Shown here piece by piece: positions 35,706 to 44,255 of a DNA stretch of 64,000 bases. The notes under the pieces were generated by a model. The model worked only from the letters and a program-made list of their open reading frames with translations, was not told the origin of the DNA and did no database searches. Location of the stretch: positions 372,001-436,000 of the forward strand of contig OY723284.1 in the NCBI GenBank assembly GCA_963210315.1, read 5' to 3'. Each line of letters opens with the position of its first letter. Position 1 is the first letter of the stretch. The translations under genes and the position numbers were made by a program. The stretch is from Rhynchopus euleeides. Taxonomy: Eukaryota; Euglenozoa; Diplonemea; Diplonemida; Diplonemidae.

Positions 35706-37602
35706 TTCGCCTTTCTTCTTTGCTGAGATAGGGGGGGGGGGGGGGGGGGAGGGGGGGCTGGGGCGTGGGGGTTGCGTATTTCCTTTTGCAGTAACGACCG
35801 CAAGGAGGAGGGGGGTGTGGGGTGTGGGGGGTGGGAGGGGTGGTTTCGCGCGCGTGTATGATATCACCCCCTTTTTGGTTTACTTTCCAAAAGAAGAGGG
35901 GCACGTCATTTCTGCAGGGGGTGGGGGCGTCGGGGGGGGAGGGGGGGGCAGGAGCGGAAGTCCTGTGTGTATTGCACCCCACACCCCTCTGCATGGTTGG
36001 GTGGGTGTTGTATGCCGGAATGCCACAGCTAAATAGGACGCTTGTTCAGAGGGGCTTTGTTGGGAGAAAGTGCCCGGGGGGAGAGGGGAGAGGGGGGGGA
36101 GGGGTGTGGCGGGGCTTCTTCTCCAAACTCACTTCGCGGCTGTTCCGGCTGGCTCCGGCTGGCCCCGGCATCAGTTCTTCCAGCTTCATCGCATCTGCTG
36201 CCTTCGTTCTGGGAAAGAGGAGAGAGGGGTATGGAGTGGGGGGAGGGCGAGGACAGGCAGGCCATGCACAAAACACTGTTGCATGCCCATCCACGGTCGA
36301 GCGCATCGTTGTTCCGCGACACACGGCGCATAATGAATCGCGGCGCGGCATTGGGAGCGCATTCGTTCTGCCCTGCTTTAATATTGCATCCTTTGTCTTT
36401 TCCGCGTCTTAGCGTGTTGGGTTGGCCCAATGGGTCAGGCCATTCCGTTTCTTGCTTCTGTCTCGTTCAAGTGGGGGGGGGGGGGGGGGGGAGGGACCCC
36501 CGCCCCACACGCAGCCGGTTTAGTTCTTTCACACCAGATGCACGATTCATGACATTCGGTGACAATGGCATTAGGTGGATTGTGGTTTGTGGGGTGTTCC
36601 GTAATCTTCGCTCCGGTGCCGATGGTGCAATTTTCGTTGGTGTCGGCATGACACAGGCACTGCGAGAGCTAGGCTGCTGCACAGACCCGTTCTGTCCTGA
36701 TTTTTTTTGGTGCATGTCCTCCTATTTCATGCAGCGGAGCCCACTGGACTACGCTGGTGAAAAACCGCCGAAATTTTCCGGGAAACAAATACCGGTAGCG
36801 AAGACCCCCTGTGACGAAGAGAACAAACGCATTTCATTCTGTTTGGAGACTCTTCTAAAAAACAAGATGGGGTGTGGCATGCTGTCAGTGGGGGCATCGC
36901 GCCACGAGCATCTGCTCCTGTGCAAACACCCCATACCTTGTGCAGCGTGAACATATATTCGTATGGGTTGTGTGGGTTGTGTGCATGAGGGTCGAAAGTG
37001 CTCGAATCAGACACGGTCTGCCAGATAGTGCAACGTTTTGCATTTTGTTTCTTCTGGATTCACTTTACTTTGAAGGAAGGGCAACCCACAAACCTAATGG
37101 CTGCAAGCTCCGCTGCCGACTGGTTCTGCATCGGCCGTACTTTGCCACATGCAGTGCCGCAGCACTGCGTGGGGGCGGACGTCCCGTGGAGGTGAGGGTC
37201 GACGAGAGAGGCGCGTTGCGACATTCTCTCTCTGCCGATCCCTGTACAAAGCGGGGGTCCGGGACAAAGCCAGCCGTGACAATAACTCGATTCAATACTG
37301 CTACTCACAACAAAGATAAAAGGCGTTGTTTGTGCGCCAAACCCTCGGGTGAAGAAAATCTCACACCGAGGGTATGGCTGCGAGAGGTACGGCTGTAAAA
37401 ATCGTTAAAAAAATGCCCAAAGGCTGAATGGGGGTGTGAAACGCAATGACACACCATGTGCCGAATATACCCTGATGGTTCGGCAGTCGGAAGCAACACA
37501 ATGTGCTGATGCACTGATTCATGACCTCAGGAGACGGGGATGGCAGGGACACCACAACCCCCGACCTTCACTTCTGACAAACACCATGACTCACGGAAAA
37601 TG
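35706..37602. other. No gene seen
   Basis: G homopolymers (35729-35750, 36474-36491) and mixed low-complexity sequence. The plus-strand frame 36042-36950 begins in Gly/Arg low complexity and has no domain. The C tract (minus strand) at 35729-35750 probably belongs to the acceptor region of the gene starting at 35705. Confidence 0.5.
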
Positions 37603-38115
37603 TCAGATCTGTGGTGCCACGGTACACTTCACGTGCGCAACAGCCTCCAGGTTGGTCACCTTCCTCACCATGAGGAGGATCACTTCCTTCAGCCTCTGCG
37701 AGTCCATGTCATCCAGGAACTCCAGGTTTCCCCATCCCTCAGTATTGTGGCCGGCACCATCAGGGTGCACAGTCACTGGTGGGAGGAGCCCCGCCTCCGG
37801 GCGGGGCTCGCTCTTGGACCCCTCATGGATCCAAGAGCAGACGGGGCACACACGCCTCCCGTCCTCCCTGGCCACCTGGAACGCCCGCAGCGTTCCTTCC
37901 GGGAGGAGCTGTTCCATACAGCTGGTGTACTCCCCGAGGCCACACACCGCACAGTTCCCTGCAACCGGCCCATCATGGGCGGTGGTGCATTCGGGGAACG
38001 CGCACCCTTCCTTAGGTGCCACCGGCTCGTACCCGTTCACCAATTGGAGGGGCATCAGGTTGTCTACATCGATGTCGCGCACCCTGAAGCGCTCGGCAGT
38101 CCTTGGGGCAGCCAT
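37603..38115 (-). CDS. Small Cys-rich protein of unknown function (170 aa)
   Basis: Starts MAAPRTAERFRVRDIDVD at an ATG. It contains paired cysteines (FPECTTAH, CAVCGLGEYTSC, CPVCSWIHEG) that could bind zinc, then a C-terminal helix (DDMDSQRLKEVILLMVRKV). Length and Cys spacing do not match a family I can name. The 3' end of the large LINE abuts its start codon by only a few bases, so the LINE has landed in the 5' UTR or promoter of this gene, and expression may now depend on LINE sequence. Single exon; whether the true gene has more exons downstream is not clear. Confidence 0.6.
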   Translation of the reverse strand: MAAPRTAERFRVRDIDVDNLMPLQLVNGYEPVAPKEGCAFPECTTAHDGPVAGNCAVCGLGEYTSCMEQLLPEGTLRAFQVAREDGRRVCPVCSWIHEGSKSEPRPEAGLLPPVTVHPDGAGHNTEGWGNLEFLDDMDSQRLKEVILLMVRKVTNLEAVAHVKCTVAPQI

Positions 38116-38192
38116 CGTGTGAGTGCGAGTGTAGTGATAGTGGTTTTAAGTGGGTAACCCTGCGCGGATCTGTGCCCACTCCCCGCCCACCC

Positions 38193-41100
38193 CTACGTCA
38201 CAGCGGATGCCCCACTCGGGTTAGAGTGTGGGGCCAACTCAGTGCCACTCCGAGGAGGGCGTGAGGCATAGCCAGCGTGGTGCGTGCCGCAACAGTGTGT
38301 GAGTGATTTCGCACTGCTGTGGCAGTCCCCGCACCGGCCCATGCGATGCGTCTTGCAAAATTCCATGGTGACTTGCAAGCCGTCGTTCTTCCCGTGGTGG
38401 TCCCGGCAGCAGTCCTCTTCCGAGAGGCGCCGGCGCCGGCAGTCCACGCAGCGGGGTTTCCAGTGCAGAGCGCAGGTAAGCATCTTCGCGTTCCGTCTGG
38501 CTCCAGGGGGGGCAGTCCGGGGAGCAGCGCCCCGTCGTTCCCATGACCGTCCTGTCCGGGCGTTGGCTTGCCGGCTGCTGGCAGTCCATTGCTGGGCCGC
38601 TTGCTGCCACCCCTCTGGGTAGTGGGGCTGCGGTGCGAAGGTTGCGGCCCACGCCATGCCGCGGGAGTGGAAGGCTGTGTCCCGCTGGTTCAAGCCCGGG
38701 CCTGCCGTGTGCGCTTGGAGGCTGCGCATCACCGACTCGGTGGCTGGGCTGAGCTGGGCTCTCCTGGACAGGCCCCCTGCCACGGTTCCCCCGATCGCGG
38801 TGAGGACAGTGGAGCTCGCAGTGTGGCCACAGTGCCATGGTTGCTTGGAAGTCTTGCGCACCACCTCGCAGAGCTGCCTCAACGAGTGAGCCTTGCCCAG
38901 GATGCTCTTCTGGAAGGCTGCGAAGTCCTGCCGCAGCTGCTCCTGCGAGGTCTCCCCCTGCCTCTCAGCCTCGTCCATGGCGGCGTTGCTGAGGGCGTCC
39001 GCATCGACGTTGAGCTCCCTTTTCACGTGCTCATACGTAAGGGTGATCCGGGGCCCGAGGTCGGCAGCCAGCCGTGCCGTGCTGAGGAAGAGGGGGCGGA
39101 GGGATTTATCGCGGCAAACCGCTTCCCCTTTTAGGTGTCGCAGCACCACCTGCGAGTCACCCCGCACCGTAACGTTCCCCTCAGGGGGCGGGTCGCCCCT
39201 TCTGAGCAGCCGTAGGCCCGCTCGAACCCCTTCGTACTCAGCGATGTTGTTGCTGCGTACGTTCAGCAGAGGGAGGATCTCTTCCGACACCTTGAGGCCG
39301 TCTCGGTAGAGCACCGCACCTGCACCCGCCAGGGCGAAGGGGGTGCCGTTGTCCCTTGCTCCGCCGTCGAAGTAGAGGGTGAGCCCCGGGGCTGTGTCCT
39401 CGGGGATGCGTGGGCGGGCCTCCCGCGGCCCCCTCTCAGGGGGGTCAGGTGTGTGGGGGCGGATGCGGCGCGTTTCGACTTCTGGGAGGGTGAGGCCGGT
39501 CGACAGCTCAAAGTCGACAGCCAACTCCATGAGGGTCACGGTGTGCTCCCCTCCCTGCGGCCCCCATTTCAGGCCCCGCAGCCAGTCGCAGAGGGCCACC
39601 CACAGCTCCGGGGGGCGCTTGCCCCACGTCTGTTTGACAGTGGACGGCGCCCGCACAGGGATGCAGGCCCGTTCGGGGTTGGGCGTGCACCACCCCCATG
39701 GATAGTGAAGGGTGCGGTGGTGGCGCGCGGAGCGGTCGAGCAGTCCATCTTTCTCCTGCCGCGCCGAGAGGATTGCAATGAAGTAGCGGTGCAGCTGCGC
39801 CACTATATCCACCCTGCGTGCGAAGGATAGTGGCAGGGGCTGCCTGTCCTCCGGGATGCCGTGTCTAAAGGCGGGCGCCACCCCGCATAACGCCAAGCAA
39901 GGTGGCCAGGTTGACCGGTCCACAGCCGTAATGGGGTGGTTTTGTCGGATTGGGTCCCACGCGGAGCACTCCCACCATAGGTGCATCACCGTCTCGGGGG
40001 TGCCTGCGTTGCAGTATCGGCAGATCCCGCCCTGCCCCGTGCGCCCTCGGACAGGCACCGCCCCTGCAATGACGGAACGAAGGAGGCCCCGTTGGTATCC
40101 CGTGACCGCGGCGCCCTCTCCCTCCAGGACGCAGCGTGTGGCTTGCCCGTCGATGCCGTGCTGAGCGCCCGCAAAGTCGTCACGACGACCAGCCAGCGCC
40201 TTGGCCACCTGTGTACGTAGGGCCTGGCGGAGGTCATGAGCGAAGATCCCCCATCCGCTCGTTGTTGCTGCGGTGGGGTCGAAGACTATGCTCCGTCCCG
40301 CTTCATCAGTGTAAGATAGGGTGGTCGCCGTGCTCCAGCTCCATCCTATCCACCGAAGGGCCGCTCGGAAAAGCGCAAAGGGGCCTGTCCCTGTAAGCCT
40401 CACTCTGCTATCCCAAGCCGTCTCAGACAGAACCCTGCAGCGGCCCCACTTCTTGACCTGCATGGCCCAGGTGGTGATCTGCCGGTAGCGGGGGGCGACG
40501 GCGGGGTCCACCCGATGTGCATGGTGGAGGACATCCAGCACAGCCTCCCGCGCCCTGCGGGGGGGTCCGGACCACAGCGCGGCGACGAAGAGCCCCCTCC
40601 ATCGCCTGATGTCGGCGTCCTCCCAGCGGGTGACCAGGGCGTCGTAGTAGAGCCTGGACCCCGCTGTCATCGCTGCTGCCTGCCCCTTCCACTGCACCGG
40701 TAGGGGCAGTGCCGAGGTCCTGCGCAGGTTCTGCTCTGCGCCCTCTTTTCGGCGGGCGACGCGCTCCGATTTGGGCACCTCGGGTCCCTCGAGCGGGCGC
40801 GCATGCAGCATGGCCCCGAGGCAGTCGAAGCTATCGCGCTGTCGAAGGGGGGTAGCCGTGCCGTCCCGTGTCCGGTAGACTATCGGGGTCAACGGCTCGG
40901 GGGACGTCGAGAAGACATGTGACTTGACCTCTGCGCATATTACCATCCCGGTATCGTGGGAGAAATCTGCAGAGTCATCCACCACTGCTTGCAAGGTCCC
41001 CGGGCTGGGGGTCACCGCGTACACATCGTCCACAAACGACAACGCCCTCGTGCCCTGCCGGTGCTCCGCCATGCGCATCCATACACCCACCAGCACGTTG

Positions 41101-44100
41101 ATCAGCACGACGCTAATGGGGCAGCCCTGCATGATGCCGTTGGTTGGCAGGAAGCCCTCTCCGATAGTGCCGCTTACCCGGAAGTGCCGCTGCATTGACC
41201 CGTACGCTGCCCGCAGGGTGCGCAGGACTCGGCCGTCGAAGCCGAGCTCCGCAGCTAGACAGAAGGTCAGGTCAATCGGCACCGTGTCGAAGCATTTCTT
41301 AAAGTCTAGGGCGACACCGTACAGTGGCTGTCCTGTGAGGTGGGCCTCTTCGATCCGTGCTGCCAGGTGCCAGATGAGGTCCTCCGCGCCGTGGCCAGGT
41401 CTGCATCCGTGCAAGTCCTCAGGCGCAATGCTCTCCAGCCACTTCAGCGCAGGCTTCACTCGGATTGCTGCCCACACCCTGTACAGCACGGGAGTGATGC
41501 TGATGGGGCGCTGCGACAGCGGCTCACCTGAGCTGCCGGGCTTGGGAATGAGGCAAATCATGGCGTGCATCAGCTGCTCCGGCCATTCGCCCGATCTCTC
41601 GACCTCATTGAACACCTCCGCGAACAACTTGAGGAGGTCCCCTGGGAGTTGCCGCAGCTCGTGCACCCTCCAGCCGTGTAGGCCCGGCGAGGTGGATGTA
41701 GACATTTTAGCCAGCGCTGTCCCAACGTCTTCTGCCGTAATGGTCTTACACTCCATCTCGGCCGGGTCAGGGAGGAAGTCGCTGTACCTCTGTCGGAAGG
41801 TGTCCCAGCGAGGCTCAGGCGTCGTCGCATACTTCCGGAAGTAGCCCCCCCACGCAGTATCGCTCCTCAGCAGTTCATCCGCCTCCTTGGGGCAGGCCGT
41901 GAAGGAGCCATCCTCGCGGCGCATGAAGGTGGTAGGGGCGCAGAAGCGGTCTGCGAGGTACGAGAACACTATCCCCGCCTCCTGCGTCCAGGCCTTCTGC
42001 ATCCTCGCCTTCCACGTGCGGAGTCTTTCGTCGCGGAGCGCGTCGAACATGCCTCGCTGAGATCCCTCCAGGGCGACAAGGGCCATCTCCATCGTCTCGA
42101 GGTCCGGCAGTTGTGAGGTGGTGCCCGCCAGCGCCGCCTCCAGCCCCGGGGGAAGGCCCCCTCCCTTCAGCCGCTTCTTCGCAGCGTCCCAGGCGTGCTC
42201 TTCGTTGGGTGTGGGGGGGTATGGCGCAGACTCCAGCAGTCGGTGGCGGCCCTCCAGGATGAGGGTCCGGAGGTTCCCCAACAGCTTGTCCTTCGCCCGG
42301 GTGTTCTTGTCGCCCGCTCCTCGGGCGGAGGCGGGGCGGTGTTTGGTGGCCACCCTCGACTGCTGCATGTGGTAGCCCTCCGCCCTGCCCGTGTACGCCG
42401 CTTCCTGCCTTCCGAGTTGGCCCACGTGGACACGCTTCAGGAAGTTCTCGCTGCAGGCTGAGGCCCGGCGGAGGAGTTGCGCTCCTGTTGCACCCTTTTT
42501 CGTTTTCTCTGCGGTTAGCACATCCAGCAGCACCTCTCTGGCGGCAGCGCCCCCGAGCGTGGGCTTGCACTTAGGAAAGGGGGCGGGGAGGATGCAGATT
42601 TGCTTCGGTCGGCGGAAGGCGGCGAGGTCGAGGTCGACGAAGAGCGGGCAGTGCGTGGGGATGCCGTATTCGCCCTTTTCTGCCACCTCGACGGAGCGCA
42701 AGGCCGGCGCCGCGCAGGGGTTCAGCAGGCAGATGTCCAGTCTGGTGCCTTCCTTCGATGCCCAGCAGGTGTTCCGAACTTCCTGCTGTTTCAGCTCTGC
42801 GTATGAGACCGCCGCATCGGTCCAACCACCCACCCGGCACGCCTGGGATAGGACGGCACTGGTCTCCGGGTTGGTGTTGAGGTCCCCCAGCAGCAACACG
42901 GGCACCTGCCCCAGGCCGGCTGCGAGGTCCAGCGCCTCCTGCAGGAGGGTCTCCCGCTGCACTCGCACCTCCATCCCAGAGTGACCATAAACGCACAGGA
43001 TGTGGAGCGCTGTCTTGCCGTTACTGGTTGCGAGCACCACGTGTACCAGGCGGGTACTGTCATGCAGCTTCTTTTCCAGCTTGGTCTTCGGTTGCACCAC
43101 TTGCGCTACCAGGCCCTCTTTTGCCATGACTGCCACTCCTCCGGGTCGGGTCTGCTCGTAGCCATTGGCCCCCTTGACTTTGGGCATGCCCTTACCCCAG
43201 TGCATGGACCAGCCGTGGGCCGCGAAGTAGCTGCTGAGCGTGCCCTTGCTGGGGTCCGGGACACGCGTTTCTTGCAGGGCCACAACGTCTGCCTTCAGGT
43301 CCGCCACATCACACAAGTGGGTTGACAGCGACGTGACGTTGGCTGACGCCACCCTGAGTACCCCAGGAGACGCTGGCCGCGGCGCGGGGCGTCGCGACGG
43401 CGGCCTGGGAGCAGGGCCGCGTATCGGGGAGATTGTGGTAGCGGCGGTTGCGGTTGGAGCTACAGGAGGAGGAGTGGGAGTCGCGGTGGGGAGTTTCCAT
43501 CTGTTTGTCGTGGAGGCTGCTAACTCCCTGGCTAGCGTGAGGGGGATGCGCAGCACGTCGTAGTGGAAGGGCCTCCACGTGAGGCATATCACTTTGTCGC
43601 CTGACCCGACGCGCCCCAGGTGCAGCCTATCCGTAGTGCCGAGGACCCACACCTGGGCCCCCAACACCTCAGCCGCTACCCTGAGTGTAGCCCCGTCCCC
43701 GTAGACCCCGCTCTGTGCCTGCGCCGCGATGTAGTCGTCGTAGGACGGGGGTGCCCGGGGGTCATCTATATCGGGCGCGTAGGTTGCTCGCCTCTCGGCG
43801 TCCTGTCCCAGGGCTTCGACTACAGCTGCTCTGAGAGAGGCCGCCGTCCATCCCGCACATTGCACCGCGAGGCCGGTGTATTGGCAGTTGCCGTCTTTTG
43901 CCACCGCCTCACGCACTGCCAGCAGTCGTTGCGCCATCTCTGCCAGCCATCGGTCGTCCTGCTCTACTGAGGAGGGGGAGTACTCCTGTCCCCCTCCTCC
44001 CCGGAGCCCCCGGGGTTCTCCTGCCCCAGGGGCGTGGCTTCTATGCACTCTCGCTCTATCTAAAGGCCCCGCAGAGGTTACTCCTGTCCCTGCGGGTTTT

Positions 44101-44252
44101 GGTTCTCTATGGGGGGGTTGTGGGGAGGGTTCGCCGGCGGCGAGAGGGTGCTGCGCCACGGGCGCTCCCCCTATCCCCTGGTCGGCGCCCCCGCCGGGGG
44201 AACCGGAAGCCTTAGGGTGTAGGCCGGGTCCCCCCTTGAGGGGGCGCCTCAC
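38193..44252 (-). CDS. LINE ORF2: OTU protease - endonuclease - RT - zinc knuckle - RNase H
   Basis: Domains by position: OTU cysteine protease with DGNCQYTG (about 43890) and the His in RPFHYDVL (about 43570); APE endonuclease 43370-42620 (ANVTSL, LQETR, LLLGDLNTNP); reverse transcriptase about 41700-40900 with ALDFKKCFDTV, GIMQGCPISVVL and catalytic FVDD (about 41030); a CRYC-x-HLWWEC knuckle (about 40000); RNase H 39390-39000 with YFDGGARDN, NNIAEYEGVRAG, RGDSQVVL and HVKRELNVDADAL, which is the archaeal/plant style; and a Cys/His-rich tail (CALHWKPRCVDC, CKTHRMGRCGDC). The first codon given is GTG, directly after the ORF1 stop; the first ATG is 43937, just ahead of the OTU motif. The frame is the same as ORF1, so translation by stop read-through or reinitiation is possible. 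Intact over 2,000 codons. Confidence 0.92.
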   Translation of the reverse strand: MRRPLKGGPGLHPKASGSPGGGADQGIGGAPVAQHPLAAGEPSPQPPHREPKPAGTGVTSAGPLDRARVHRSHAPGAGEPRGLRGGGGQEYSPSSVEQDDRWLAEMAQRLLAVREAVAKDGNCQYTGLAVQCAGWTAASLRAAVVEALGQDAERRATYAPDIDDPRAPPSYDDYIAAQAQSGVYGDGATLRVAAEVLGAQVWVLGTTDRLHLGRVGSGDKVICLTWRPFHYDVLRIPLTLARELAASTTNRWKLPTATPTPPPVAPTATAATTISPIRGPAPRPPSRRPAPRPASPGVLRVASANVTSLSTHLCDVADLKADVVALQETRVPDPSKGTLSSYFAAHGWSMHWGKGMPKVKGANGYEQTRPGGVAVMAKEGLVAQVVQPKTKLEKKLHDSTRLVHVVLATSNGKTALHILCVYGHSGMEVRVQRETLLQEALDLAAGLGQVPVLLLGDLNTNPETSAVLSQACRVGGWTDAAVSYAELKQQEVRNTCWASKEGTRLDICLLNPCAAPALRSVEVAEKGEYGIPTHCPLFVDLDLAAFRRPKQICILPAPFPKCKPTLGGAAAREVLLDVLTAEKTKKGATGAQLLRRASACSENFLKRVHVGQLGRQEAAYTGRAEGYHMQQSRVATKHRPASARGAGDKNTRAKDKLLGNLRTLILEGRHRLLESAPYPPTPNEEHAWDAAKKRLKGGGLPPGLEAALAGTTSQLPDLETMEMALVALEGSQRGMFDALRDERLRTWKARMQKAWTQEAGIVFSYLADRFCAPTTFMRREDGSFTACPKEADELLRSDTAWGGYFRKYATTPEPRWDTFRQRYSDFLPDPAEMECKTITAEDVGTALAKMSTSTSPGLHGWRVHELRQLPGDLLKLFAEVFNEVERSGEWPEQLMHAMICLIPKPGSSGEPLSQRPISITPVLYRVWAAIRVKPALKWLESIAPEDLHGCRPGHGAEDLIWHLAARIEEAHLTGQPLYGVALDFKKCFDTVPIDLTFCLAAELGFDGRVLRTLRAAYGSMQRHFRVSGTIGEGFLPTNGIMQGCPISVVLINVLVGVWMRMAEHRQGTRALSFVDDVYAVTPSPGTLQAVVDDSADFSHDTGMVICAEVKSHVFSTSPEPLTPIVYRTRDGTATPLRQRDSFDCLGAMLHARPLEGPEVPKSERVARRKEGAEQNLRRTSALPLPVQWKGQAAAMTAGSRLYYDALVTRWEDADIRRWRGLFVAALWSGPPRRAREAVLDVLHHAHRVDPAVAPRYRQITTWAMQVKKWGRCRVLSETAWDSRVRLTGTGPFALFRAALRWIGWSWSTATTLSYTDEAGRSIVFDPTAATTSGWGIFAHDLRQALRTQVAKALAGRRDDFAGAQHGIDGQATRCVLEGEGAAVTGYQRGLLRSVIAGAVPVRGRTGQGGICRYCNAGTPETVMHLWWECSAWDPIRQNHPITAVDRSTWPPCLALCGVAPAFRHGIPEDRQPLPLSFARRVDIVAQLHRYFIAILSARQEKDGLLDRSARHHRTLHYPWGWCTPNPERACIPVRAPSTVKQTWGKRPPELWVALCDWLRGLKWGPQGGEHTVTLMELAVDFELSTGLTLPEVETRRIRPHTPDPPERGPREARPRIPEDTAPGLTLYFDGGARDNGTPFALAGAGAVLYRDGLKVSEEILPLLNVRSNNIAEYEGVRAGLRLLRRGDPPPEGNVTVRGDSQVVLRHLKGEAVCRDKSLRPLFLSTARLAADLGPRITLTYEHVKRELNVDADALSNAAMDEAERQGETSQEQLRQDFAAFQKSILGKAHSLRQLCEVVRKTSKQPWHCGHTASSTVLTAIGGTVAGGLSRRAQLSPATESVMRSLQAHTAGPGLNQRDTAFHSRGMAWAATFAPQPHYPEGWQQAAQQWTASSRQANARTGRSWERRGAAPRTAPPGARRNAKMLTCALHWKPRCVDCRRRRLSEEDCCRDHHGKNDGLQVTMEFCKTHRMGRCGDCHSSAKSLTHCCGTHHAGYASRPPRSGTELAPHSNPSGASAVT

Positions 44253-44255
44253 CCC

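Noticed and set aside
36042-36950. A 302-codon plus-strand frame
   Set aside because: It opens in Gly/Arg low complexity, crosses a G homopolymer and has no recognisable domain.
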